From Bacteroidota bacterium (GTDB taxonomy: Bacteria > Bacteroidota > Bacteroidia > Flavobacteriales > Flavobacteriaceae), in NCBI GenBank assembly GCA_022560715.1, contig JADFSQ010000162.1, positions 1 through 5,463 of the forward strand: DNA of 5,463 bases. Reading direction: 5' to 3'. Shown one piece after another: positions 1 through 5,442 of the stretch; positions within the stretch are counted from its first letter, which is position 1; every line of letters begins with the position of its first letter. The translations under genes were made by a program, and so were the position numbers. The notes under the pieces are model-generated. The model had not been told where the DNA came from. It was given only the letters and a program-made list of their open reading frames with translations, and searched no databases.

Positions 1-996
1 TTTGGAATGGAATAGATGGTAAATATTTTTATTACGGAATTAAAAAAATGTTAAAGGAAAAGAAAGGGAGTACAGCAGATATAAATTTAACTTTAGTAGC
101 TATGTTAAGATATGCAGGTATTAAAGCTAACCCTGTGGTTATAAGTACCAAAGATAACTTAATACCCTTTTTTCCAAACGTTGACAGATTAAATTATGTT
201 CTTGCCTATGCAGTTATTGATGATAAAAAATATTTTTTGGATGCCACAGTTGAATTTAGTGATTTGAATTTATTACCTATTAAAGATTATAATTGGATGG
301 GGCTTTATATTGATAATAAAAACAAAATATGGAAGCAGATAGAAATTGATAAACCAAAACAAGCCATTGGGCAATTCTCCTTAAATGCTAAGTTAAATGA
401 GGATGGTTCATTAGAAGGTAAGCTAAATTCCAGATATTCAAAACCATCATGCATTTAAGTTTAGAGAGCATTTTAAAGACCAAGATATGGATAGCTTTAT
501 TGCCTATCTTGAGGAAAAATATCAAAACATTGAAATTTCTAATTATGAAGCTAAGAATACTGAAGGGTACGAAGGATATGTTTCTGAATCTTTTGAGTTT
601 TATCAAGAAACTGGTGCAGATATAATTGGAGATAAAATTTATATCCAACCACTTTCTTTTCTTAAAATTATTGAAAATCCTTTTAAATTAGAAAAGAGGG
701 AGTTTCCAATAGATTTTGGTTATGCTTTTAAGGATATGTTTCTTGTTAATATTTCTATTCCAGAAGGTTACACATTAGAATCACAACTAAAACCAATAAG
801 CATTAAAATGCCAAACGAGTTAGGAGAATTTAAATTCATTCCAAGTATGGTAGGAAATAAAATACAGTTATCGGTTATTTTTGATATTAAAAAAGCGACC
901 ATTGGAGCAGAAAATTACGAATTCTTAAAAGAATTTTATACTCAGGTAATTATTAAAGAAGCAGAACAAATTGTTCTTACAAAAATTAAACCATGA
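1..996 (+). pseudogene. DUF3857/transglutaminase-like protein, C-terminal part, frameshifted
   Basis: The reading frame is open from base 3, so the start lies outside the window. The first part (frame 3, to the stop at 456-458) reads WNGIDGKYFYYGIKK, then KGSTADINL, an MLRYAGIKANPVVIST segment, LNYV and LDAT. This is the degenerate transglutaminase-like fold of flavobacterial DUF3857 proteins. At the expected catalytic Cys there is Thr (72-74), at the His there is Asn (192-194), and only the Asp of LDAT remains (240-242), so peptidase or transglutaminase activity is unlikely. The second part (frame 1, open from 427, stop 994-996) continues the same protein: HHAFKFREHF, NPFKLEKREFPIDFGY, IPEGY and a C-terminal EQIVLTKI resembling the DUF3858-type beta domain. 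Deleting one A from 440-443 joins the halves as RYSNHHAFKFRE. Members are usually exported or envelope-associated; the exact role is unknown. It is either a recent pseudogene or a sequencing error. The stop overlaps the next start by ATGA. Confidence 0.8.
440..443 (+). other. Probable one-base insertion (frameshift) in an A4 run
   Basis: Upstream of this run, family-like sequence lies in frame 3 (GKLNSRYS). Downstream it lies in frame 1 (NHHAFKFREHF). Frame 3 then gives a short tail KPSCI and a stop at 456. Frame 1 has a stop at 424-426, just before the run. Reducing AAAA to AAA gives tca-aac-cat-cat-gca and one uninterrupted frame, so the indel can be placed to within a few bases. A start inside the second half at ATG 487 is possible but would yield only a beta-domain fragment. 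Confidence 0.8.
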
Positions 997-1319
997 ACAT
1001 ACAAAACGCACAACAAGCCGTTGATGCTTGGATAAAAGAACACGGCGTTCGGTATTTTAACGAACTCACTAATATGGCACAACTTACCGAAGAAGTTGGC
1101 GAAGTGGCTCGTATTATTGCGAGGCGATATGGCGAGCAAAGTGAAAAAGAAAGCGATAAAGATAAAGACCTTGGCGAAGAACTCGCAGACGTTATGTTTG
1201 TGGTGTTATGTTTGGCAAACCAAACTGGAATAAATCTTGAAGAGGCGTTTAATAAAAAACTCGAATTAAAAGCCAAACGCGATCATGATAGGCATCATAA
1301 CAATCAAAAGCTAAAATAA
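993..1319 (+). CDS. MazG-like nucleotide pyrophosphohydrolase
   Basis: A 108-residue protein of the all-alpha NTP pyrophosphatase superfamily (single MazG-type domain). These enzymes hydrolyse nucleoside triphosphates to the monophosphate and pyrophosphate in the cytoplasm, usually as housecleaning of non-canonical nucleotides; the substrate here cannot be read from sequence. The Mg2+-binding signature is intact: E33-E34-V-G-E37 in helix 2 and E62-E63-L-A-D66 in helix 3, i.e. ExxE and ExxD. A charged loop (residues 47-60, rich in K, D and E) separates the two. The C-terminus KRDHDRHHNN is basic and polar, as in flavobacterial homologues. The length is typical for the single-domain type. The ATG at 993 overlaps the preceding stop (ATGA), which favours translational coupling, and no Shine-Dalgarno sequence is seen. 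Spacing of 37 bases to aroA suggests one transcript. Confidence is high for the family and low for the substrate. Confidence 0.9.
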   Translation: MNIQNAQQAVDAWIKEHGVRYFNELTNMAQLTEEVGEVARIIARRYGEQSEKESDKDKDLGEELADVMFVVLCLANQTGINLEEAFNKKLELKAKRDHDRHHNNQKLK

Positions 1320-1324
1320 TTTAG

Positions 1325-1356
1325 TCCTTTCCTCTGGAGAGGATTTAGGAGAGGAT
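1325..1356 (+). promoter_or_regulatory. Hairpin and ribosome binding site in the aroA leader
   Basis: TCCTCT (1330-1335) is complementary to AGAGGA at 1338-1343, giving the near-perfect palindrome TCCTCTGGAGAGGA. The same TCCTCT is equally complementary to a second AGAGGA at 1350-1355. The 9-mer GGAGAGGAT occurs twice (1336-1344 and 1348-1356). The second copy is purine-rich and lies directly before the ATG, making a strong Shine-Dalgarno match (AGGAG at 1347-1351), rare for this phylum. An outer TCCT (1325-1328) can also pair with AGGA (1347-1350). The site could therefore fold with the binding site free or paired. It also resembles, from memory, short dispersed intergenic repeats of flavobacteria; which explanation applies is undecided. 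Confidence 0.55.
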
Positions 1357-2583
1357 ATGAATATTACACTTCACAAATCTAAAATCGTAAATCGCAAATC
1401 TGAAATCACGATAACAGGTTCCAAAAGCGAATCTAATCGGTTATTGCTATTACAAGCATTATATCCTGAAATAAATATTGAGAATCTATCAAACTCCGAT
1501 GATTCTCAACTAATGCAAAAAGCATTACAGTCTTTCGAAAACATAATAGATATTCATCACGCAGGGACAGCAATGCGTTTTCTTACTGCATTTTTTGCAA
1601 TTCAAGAAAGTAGAGAAGTCAAGTTAACAGGTTCTGACAGAATGCAAGAACGACCAATTAAAATATTGGTTAAAGCATTACAACAATTAGGAGCAGATAT
1701 TAGCTATGTAAACAAACAAGGTTTTCCGCCTTTAAAAATAAAAGGAAAGCCACTTACAAAAAACAAAGTGACACTTGATGCTAATGTTAGCAGTCAATAC
1801 ATTTCGGCCTTATTGCTCATTGCCCCAAAACTTAAAAATGGTTTAGAACTTACACTTAAAGGACAAATCACTTCTATTCCGTATATTAAGATGACCTTGA
1901 GTTTGCTAAACGATATTGGTGTTGCAACATCATTTAAAAACAACATTATTAAAGTAAATCAACAATCAGCAATCAACAATCAACAATCGTTAATCGAAAG
2001 CGATTGGTCTTCAGCCTCATATTTCTATAGTATTGTTGCATTAAGCGAAATTGGTACAGAAATAATATTGTCTTCTTATAAAAAAAATAGCCTTCAAGGC
2101 GATTCAGTTGTCACCAAAATTTATAAAGAGTTTGGAGTGAAAACAGTATTTAATAAAGATACTATCACTTTAACTAAAATAGACAACTGTCAACTGTCAA
2201 CTGTCAACTGTCAACTGAATAATTCCCCAGACATAGCGCAAACCATAGCAGTAACGTGCTTTGCTTTAGGGATTGAATGTTTTCTGTCAGGTCTTCATAC
2301 CTTAAAAATAAAAGAAACAGATCGGCTTTTAGCCTTGAAAACTGAAATAGAAAAACTAGGAGGACAAATTAAAATTAGTGAAAGTTCTCTACAATTATTT
2401 GCCTCTAAAACTATTAAAGAAAATGTAACTATTTCAACGTATAAAGACCATAGAATGGCTATGGCATTTGCACCATTAGCATTAAAAGTTTCAATAGTTA
2501 TTGAAGAGGCATCAGTAGTTTCAAAGTCATACCCCGACTTTTGGAGCGACTTAAAAACTTTAGGTTTTAAAATGGCGGAATAA
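1357..2583 (+). CDS. aroA: 3-phosphoshikimate 1-carboxyvinyltransferase (EPSP synthase)
   Basis: A 408-residue cytoplasmic enzyme that transfers the enolpyruvyl group of PEP to shikimate 3-phosphate, step six of the shikimate pathway to chorismate. The two-domain EPSP synthase signature is complete: G21-S-K23-S24-E-S-N-R28 (substrate binding), AGTAMR at 69-74, DRMQERP at 94-100 with R99, SSQY at 145-148, DWSSASYF at 216-223, SPDIAQT with D292 (general base; E. coli D313), KETDR at 319-323 (E320, R323), DHRMAMAF from 364, and SKSYPDFW with K390. Length is normal for Bacteroidota. The ATG at 1357 has a good Shine-Dalgarno sequence. It is oddly built: residues 7-18, 201-214 and 276-288 are encoded by 7-bp tandem repeats, each just upstream of a conserved motif. 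All catalytic residues are intact, so the protein is probably active. Two adjacent stops (taa taa) end it. Confidence 0.97.
   Translation: MNITLHKSKIVNRKSEITITGSKSESNRLLLLQALYPEINIENLSNSDDSQLMQKALQSFENIIDIHHAGTAMRFLTAFFAIQESREVKLTGSDRMQERPIKILVKALQQLGADISYVNKQGFPPLKIKGKPLTKNKVTLDANVSSQYISALLLIAPKLKNGLELTLKGQITSIPYIKMTLSLLNDIGVATSFKNNIIKVNQQSAINNQQSLIESDWSSASYFYSIVALSEIGTEIILSSYKKNSLQGDSVVTKIYKEFGVKTVFNKDTITLTKIDNCQLSTVNCQLNNSPDIAQTIAVTCFALGIECFLSGLHTLKIKETDRLLALKTEIEKLGGQIKISESSLQLFASKTIKENVTISTYKDHRMAMAFAPLALKVSIVIEEASVVSKSYPDFWSDLKTLGFKMAE
1375..1409 (+). repeat. Heptamer array A, five AAATCNN units inside aroA
   Basis: Five consecutive 7-mers: AAATCTA, AAATCGT, AAATCGC, AAATCTG, AAATCAC. 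The first five bases are invariant and only the last two vary. In the aroA frame they encode KSKIVNRKSEIT (residues 7-18), ending three residues before the GSKSESNR motif. Because 7 is not a multiple of 3, the peptide repeats every 7 residues (KSKIVNR / KSEITIT). In the +1 frame the array contains a TAA, so it is not open in every frame. Confidence 0.85.
1956..1997 (+). repeat. Heptamer array B, six NAATCNN units inside aroA
   Basis: Six consecutive 7-mers: AAATCAA, CAATCAG, CAATCAA, CAATCAA, CAATCGT, TAATCGA. All share AATC at the same register, the same core as array A. In frame the array gives NQQSAINNQQSLIE (residues 201-214), a visible heptapeptide repeat NQQSAIN / NQQSLIE. It ends directly before the conserved SDWSSASYF segment and fills a variable loop or strand region of EPSP synthase. 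Confidence 0.88.
2183..2217 (+). repeat. Heptamer array C, five TCAACTG units inside aroA
   Basis: One ACAACTG followed by four identical TCAACTG units, the least diverged array in the window. In frame it encodes NCQLSTVNCQL plus flanking D and N (residues 276-288), bringing in two cysteines. It ends four residues before the catalytic Asp292. The perfect unit has no stop in any forward frame but gives TGA on the reverse strand (CAGTTGA units), so only this orientation could sit in a gene. Confidence 0.92.
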
Positions 2584-2598
2584 TAAACACTTAAATAC

Positions 2599-2630
2599 TT
2601 GACAAGGCATATCTCCAGATTGTATATTTG
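2599..2630 (+). promoter_or_regulatory. Bacteroidota-type sigma-A promoter for queA
   Basis: The -7 element TATATTTG (2623-2630) matches TAnnTTTG exactly. An upstream TTGACA (2599-2604) lies 18 bases before it, containing the TTG of the -33 element at normal distance. Transcription would start near 2636-2638, leaving an A-rich leader of about 20 bases with no Shine-Dalgarno sequence, usual for this phylum. It separates queA from the aroA transcript. Confidence 0.8.
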
Positions 2631-2657
2631 CAGCTTTCAAAAAATAAATATATATAA

Positions 2658-3707
2658 ATGAAATTATCACACTTTCACTTTAACCTTCCCGAAGAATTAT
2701 TAGCAGAATATCCAGCCGAACATAGAGACGAAGCCAGATTAATGGTGTTAAATCGTAAAGATGAAACCATAGTGCACAAGCAGTTTAAAGACATTATAGA
2801 TTATTTTGATGAAGATGATGTCCTGATTCTTAATAATACCAAAGTGTTTCCTGCCAGATTATTTGGTAATAAAGAAAAAACCGGAGCAAGAATTGAAGTG
2901 TTTTTATTGAGAGAACTTAATGCAGACCAACGGCTTTGGGATGTATTGGTAGATCCTGCCAGAAAAATTAGAATTGGAAATAAACTTTATTTTGGAGAAG
3001 ATGATACATTAGTAGCAGAAGTAATAGATAATACAACTTCCAGAGGTAGAACATTACGTTTTTTATATGATGGTTCGTATAACGCTTTTAGAGCTAAATT
3101 AGGTGAGCTTGGTAAAACACCATTACCAAAGTATATTAAGCGCGATGTAGAACCAGAAGACGAAGAACGGTATCAAACTATTTTTGCAAAAAATGAAGGT
3201 GCAGTAGCAGCTCCAACTGCAGGTTTGCATTTCTCAAAACATTTATTAAAACGCCTTGAAATAAAAGGTATAAATTTTGCAGAAATTACCTTGCATGTTG
3301 GTTTAGGAACTTTCAATCCTGTCGAGGTAGAAGATTTATCTAAACATAAAATGGATAGCGAAGAAATAGTTGTAGATACTATAGCTGCCCAAATTATTAA
3401 TACTGCTTTAAAAAACAAGAAAAGAATTTGTGCAGTAGGCACGACAGCTATGAGAGCTGTGGAAAGTTCAGTATCATCAAGTGCAACACTTAACGATTAT
3501 ACAGGTTGGACAAATAAATTTATTTTCCCACCTTACGAGTTTAGTATTGCTAATTGTATGATTACTAATTTTCATACACCAAAATCTACACTTTTAATGA
3601 TGGCTTCAGCATTTGCTGGTCATGACTTTGTTAAAAAAGCATATAAAGAAGCTATTAGTGAAGGCTATAAATTTTATAGTTATGGTGATGCCATGTTAAT
3701 AATTTAA
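2658..3707 (+). CDS. queA: S-adenosylmethionine:tRNA ribosyltransferase-isomerase QueA
   Basis: A 349-residue cytoplasmic enzyme (E. coli about 356) that moves the ribosyl group of SAM onto 7-aminomethyl-7-deazaguanine at tRNA position 34, giving epoxyqueuosine, the penultimate step of queuosine synthesis for tRNAs with GUN anticodons. Family motifs run along the whole length: [11 protein letters not shown] at 9-19, RDEARLMVL at 23-31, [10 protein letters not shown] at 59-68, [11 protein letters not shown] in the middle, [10 protein letters not shown] at 183-192, [10 protein letters not shown] at 213-222, [11 protein letters not shown] at 260-270, [12 protein letters not shown] from 304, and a C-terminal YSYGDAMLI. 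Nothing is missing. The ATG at 2658 follows an A-rich leader and is the only sensible start before the [11 protein letters not shown] motif. It has its own promoter and a strong terminator, so it is probably transcribed alone. The rest of the queuosine pathway is not in this window. Confidence 0.98.
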   Translation: MKLSHFHFNLPEELLAEYPAEHRDEARLMVLNRKDETIVHKQFKDIIDYFDEDDVLILNNTKVFPARLFGNKEKTGARIEVFLLRELNADQRLWDVLVDPARKIRIGNKLYFGEDDTLVAEVIDNTTSRGRTLRFLYDGSYNAFRAKLGELGKTPLPKYIKRDVEPEDEERYQTIFAKNEGAVAAPTAGLHFSKHLLKRLEIKGINFAEITLHVGLGTFNPVEVEDLSKHKMDSEEIVVDTIAAQIINTALKNKKRICAVGTTAMRAVESSVSSSATLNDYTGWTNKFIFPPYEFSIANCMITNFHTPKSTLLMMASAFAGHDFVKKAYKEAISEGYKFYSYGDAMLII

Positions 3708-3718
3708 ATCTAAAATAC

Positions 3719-3749
3719 AGCCTCGATAATCGAGGCTTTCATTTTTTTT
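3719..3749 (+). terminator. Intrinsic terminator after queA
   Basis: AGCCTCGA (3719-3726) and TCGAGGCT (3730-3737) form a perfect 8-bp stem with a 3-base loop TAA. After TTCA comes a run of eight T (3742-3749). It starts 11 bases past the queA stop and has the form of a factor-independent terminator on the plus strand. Confidence 0.9.
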
Positions 3750-3766
3750 CTGTCTTTCGAGATTTA

Positions 3767-3785
3767 TGCTGAATTTAATTCAGCA
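3767..3785. repeat. Perfect 9-bp inverted repeat in the queA-rlmN gap
   Basis: TGCTGAATT (3767-3775) and AATTCAGCA (3777-3785) are exact reverse complements around a single T. It follows the terminator by 17 bases and has no T-tract of its own. The core TGCTGAA...TTCAGCA resembles, from memory, a palindromic repeat scattered in flavobacterial intergenic regions; a repressor operator is the alternative. Its distance upstream of the rlmN promoter (about 90 bases) makes an operator less likely. Confidence 0.6.
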
Positions 3786-3795
3786 AAGCAGCAAT

Positions 3796-3829
3796 CCGAC
3801 ATATTAAATACTTTAATCGTTAATGTTGG
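3796..3829 (+). repeat. Weak inverted repeat upstream of rlmN
   Basis: CCGACAT (3796-3802) pairs with ATGTTGG (3823-3829) with one G-U pair, enclosing a 20-base AT-rich loop. The loop end holds two heptamer-like units, TTAATCG and TTAATGT (3813-3826). It could be part of a degenerate dispersed repeat. Pairing is modest and no function is claimed. Confidence 0.3.
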
Positions 3830-3847
3830 TAAGACTATTCATTTAAA

Positions 3848-3868
3848 AAATCGTAAATCGACAATCCT
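3848..3868 (+). repeat. Heptamer array D, three units in the rlmN promoter region
   Basis: Three 7-mers AAATCGT, AAATCGA, CAATCCT share the AATC register of arrays A and B. The 14-mer AAAATCGTAAATCG (3847-3860) is identical to 1381-1394 in aroA. The array covers the -33 to spacer region upstream of the rlmN -7 element. Confidence 0.7.
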
Positions 3869-3873
3869 TTTTA

Positions 3874-3881
3874 TATTTTTG
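3874..3881 (+). promoter_or_regulatory. Probable -7 element of the rlmN promoter
   Basis: TATTTTTG matches TAnnTTTG exactly and ends 8 bases before the rlmN ATG. No good TTG appears at the usual -33 distance, where heptamer array D lies. A start 5-8 bases downstream would give a leader of zero to a few bases, i.e. a leaderless or nearly leaderless mRNA. Confidence 0.55.
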
Positions 3882-3889
3882 TACAACTT

Positions 3890-4930
3890 ATGACGGTAAA
3901 AAAGAAAGACATACGCGCACTAACCAAAGACCAATTACGTGATTTTTTTGAGATTCAAGGCGATAAACCTTTTCGAGGCAATCAGGTTTACGAATGGTTA
4001 TGGCGTAAATCTGCGCATAGCTTTGAGGATATGACGAACATCTCGAAAGCAACAAGGCAAATGCTCGAAGATAATTTTGTAATCAATCATATAGAAGTAG
4101 ATACCATACAACGCAGTACAGACGGTACAGTTAAAAATGCAGTACGATTATTTGATGGGTTAATTGTAGAATCGGTTTTAATTCCAACAAAAACTCGTAC
4201 AACCGCATGTGTATCATCTCAAGTTGGTTGCAGCCTCGATTGCACGTTTTGTGCAACAGCACGTTTAAAACGTATGCGAAACCTAAATCCAGACGAGATT
4301 TTTGATCAGGTTGTAGCAATAGATAAAGAAAGCCGATTGTATTACAATCGTCCGTTAAGCAATATTGTGTTTATGGGAATGGGAGAACCACTCATGAACT
4401 ATAATAATGTGATTAAAGCCATTGATAAAATCACTTCACCCGAAGGCTTGGGAATGTCTCCAAAACGTATTACGTTATCAACGTCTGGAGTACCAAAAAT
4501 GATAAAAAAATTGGCAGATGATGAAGTGAAATTTCATCTTGCGGTTTCCTTGCATTCAGCTATCGATGAGGTAAGAACCTCTATTATGCCTTTTAACAAG
4601 ACCTTTCCTTTAACCGATTTAAAAGAATCTTTAGAATATTGGTACAGTAAAACAAAACGTAAAATTACTTACGAATATATTGTTTGGCAAGGAATTAACG
4701 ATACCCAAAAAGATATAGATGCATTGGTAAAATTCTGTAAAGCTGTTCCTTGTAAAGTCAATATTATAGAGTATAATCCAATCGACGATAGTGAGTTTCA
4801 GCAAGCCCCAAACGAAGCCATCAACAAATATATTTACCATTTAGAAAAAAACAGAATTGTTGTTAATTTACGACGTAGTAGAGGCAAAGACATCGATGCT
4901 GCTTGTGGGCAATTAGCTAATAAGAGTTAA
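3890..4930 (+). CDS. rlmN: Dual-specificity RNA methyltransferase RlmN
   Basis: A 346-residue radical SAM enzyme that methylates C2 of A2503 in 23S rRNA and, in characterised homologues, C2 of A37 in some tRNAs. The N-terminal domain (FRGNQVYEWLW at 28-38) is the RNA-binding part. The [4Fe-4S] cluster motif is C114-x3-C118-x2-C121 inside SSQVGCSLDCTFCATA. The two mechanistic cysteines are present: C107 in TACVSSQ (E. coli C118) and C339 in DIDAACGQL near the C-terminus (E. coli C355). E94 matches E. coli E105. GMGEP at 163-167 is the SAM-binding strand. C107, C339 and the A2503-type signatures separate it from Cfr only by overall similarity, and the RlmN call is preferred because the N- and C-terminal regions are the housekeeping flavobacterial form. 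Length is normal for Bacteroidota. ATG 3890 lies just after a -7 box. Confidence 0.97.
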   Translation: MTVKKKDIRALTKDQLRDFFEIQGDKPFRGNQVYEWLWRKSAHSFEDMTNISKATRQMLEDNFVINHIEVDTIQRSTDGTVKNAVRLFDGLIVESVLIPTKTRTTACVSSQVGCSLDCTFCATARLKRMRNLNPDEIFDQVVAIDKESRLYYNRPLSNIVFMGMGEPLMNYNNVIKAIDKITSPEGLGMSPKRITLSTSGVPKMIKKLADDEVKFHLAVSLHSAIDEVRTSIMPFNKTFPLTDLKESLEYWYSKTKRKITYEYIVWQGINDTQKDIDALVKFCKAVPCKVNIIEYNPIDDSEFQQAPNEAINKYIYHLEKNRIVVNLRRSRGKDIDAACGQLANKS

Positions 4931-4944
4931 AAAATTATTTTAAT

Positions 4945-5364
4945 TTATAACACAATCTTTTTTCTAATTACAGCATTAGACTCTGCATCTTGTAATTCTA
5001 TAATATAAATACCATTTGCTAAAGTATTCGCTTCTATTACATAAGTATTATTAGTAATCTTACCGTCTAACACAGACTGCCCAGTTATAGAAAACAATCT
5101 GTAATTTGTAGCCTGAAGTAAATTAAATAAAGCAATACTTTTATTTATAGCCACAATTTTAATTTTAGATAATTCATTGTCGTCAATACCTAAAGTTGTT
5201 TGTCCTGCTGTTATAGAAGCATCTGGAGTAGAGTTATAAGCATAATCTTTTATAACCCAATTACCCGATGTCGTTCCGTTGTCGAGTCTAGCCCAACCAT
5301 AATGTGTGCTTGCTCCTATTTTAAAACGTAAACCTAAATAGGCACTTTCAGAAGTAAGGCAATT
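4945..5364 (-). pseudogene. C-terminal remnant of a T9SS-secreted protein
   Basis: An open minus-strand frame of 139 codons, bounded upstream by TAA at 5365-5367, with no ATG; the only internal start candidate is GTG at 5152-5154. The first half (AYLGLRFKIG, THYGWARLD, VIKDYAYNSTPDASITAGQ) resembles the segment that precedes the sorting domain in many secreted flavobacterial proteins. The last ~75 residues (NYRLFSITGQSVLDGKI, ANTLANGIYIIELQD, VIRKKIVL) match the type IX secretion C-terminal sorting domain, TIGR04183-like, though the usual PNP motif at its start is replaced by INKSIALFN. The signal peptide and mature domain are gone, so it cannot be exported as it stands. It converges on rlmN with 14 bases between stops. 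It is probably the tail of a gene cut by insertion or deletion near 5360. Confidence 0.75.
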
Positions 5365-5369
5365 TTAGA

Positions 5370-5428
5370 GAAAAAGGATTAGTACTTCGGCTGAGTTTAT
5401 AAAAAAATAGGCTGAGTTTTCCTTTTTC
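5370..5428. repeat. Inverted and direct repeats beside the truncated T9SS gene
   Basis: GAAAAAGGA (5370-5378) and TCCTTTTTC (5420-5428) are exact 9-bp inverted repeats. Between and overlapping them the 10-mer GGCTGAGTTT occurs twice, at 5389-5398 and 5410-5419, 21 bases apart. All six frames are closed. It begins only a few bases from the break in the T9SS remnant, as expected for an element end or a recombination junction, but I do not recognise a known insertion sequence end. Confidence 0.5.
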
Positions 5429-5430
5429 GC

Positions 5431-5442
5431 AACCTAAAGGTT
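5431..5442. repeat. Short palindrome AACCTAAAGGTT
   Basis: AACCT and AGGTT are reverse complements around AA. It lies two bases after the inverted repeat pair, with an AT-rich tail (TAATTTTTTT) following. It could be a small hairpin followed by a T-run, i.e. a weak plus-strand terminator, or part of an element end. Nothing else is recognisable from here to base 5463. Confidence 0.3.

Noticed and set aside
388..648. Minus-strand open frame across the frameshift region
   Set aside because: It is antisense to clear family sequence on the plus strand and has a low-complexity composition of a shadow frame.
986..1276. Ser-rich minus-strand open frame over the MazG-like gene
   Set aside because: It is the mirror of a conserved plus-strand gene with intact metal-binding motifs.
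1375..1997. Heptamer arrays as a CRISPR array
   Set aside because: Units are 7 bp and directly adjacent with no spacers; they are tandem repeats inside a coding gene.
1992..2006. Small hairpin AATCG-AAAG-CGATT at the end of array B
   Set aside because: It is inside aroA, the stem is only 5-6 bp, and it arises from the repeated AATCG unit meeting a chance complement.
3890..4930. rlmN as the antibiotic-resistance relative cfr
   Set aside because: Overall sequence and location match the housekeeping flavobacterial RlmN, beside queA, with no mobile context on this side.
4928..4944. TTAAAA...TTTTAA inverted repeat between rlmN and the minus-strand remnant as a bidirectional terminator
   Set aside because: The stem is AT-only and short, with no GC clamp; too weak to call a terminator.
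5389..5419. The GGCTGAGTTT direct repeats as target-site duplication of an insertion
   Set aside because: They are only 21 bases apart, too close to flank an insertion sequence, unless nearly all of it has been lost.
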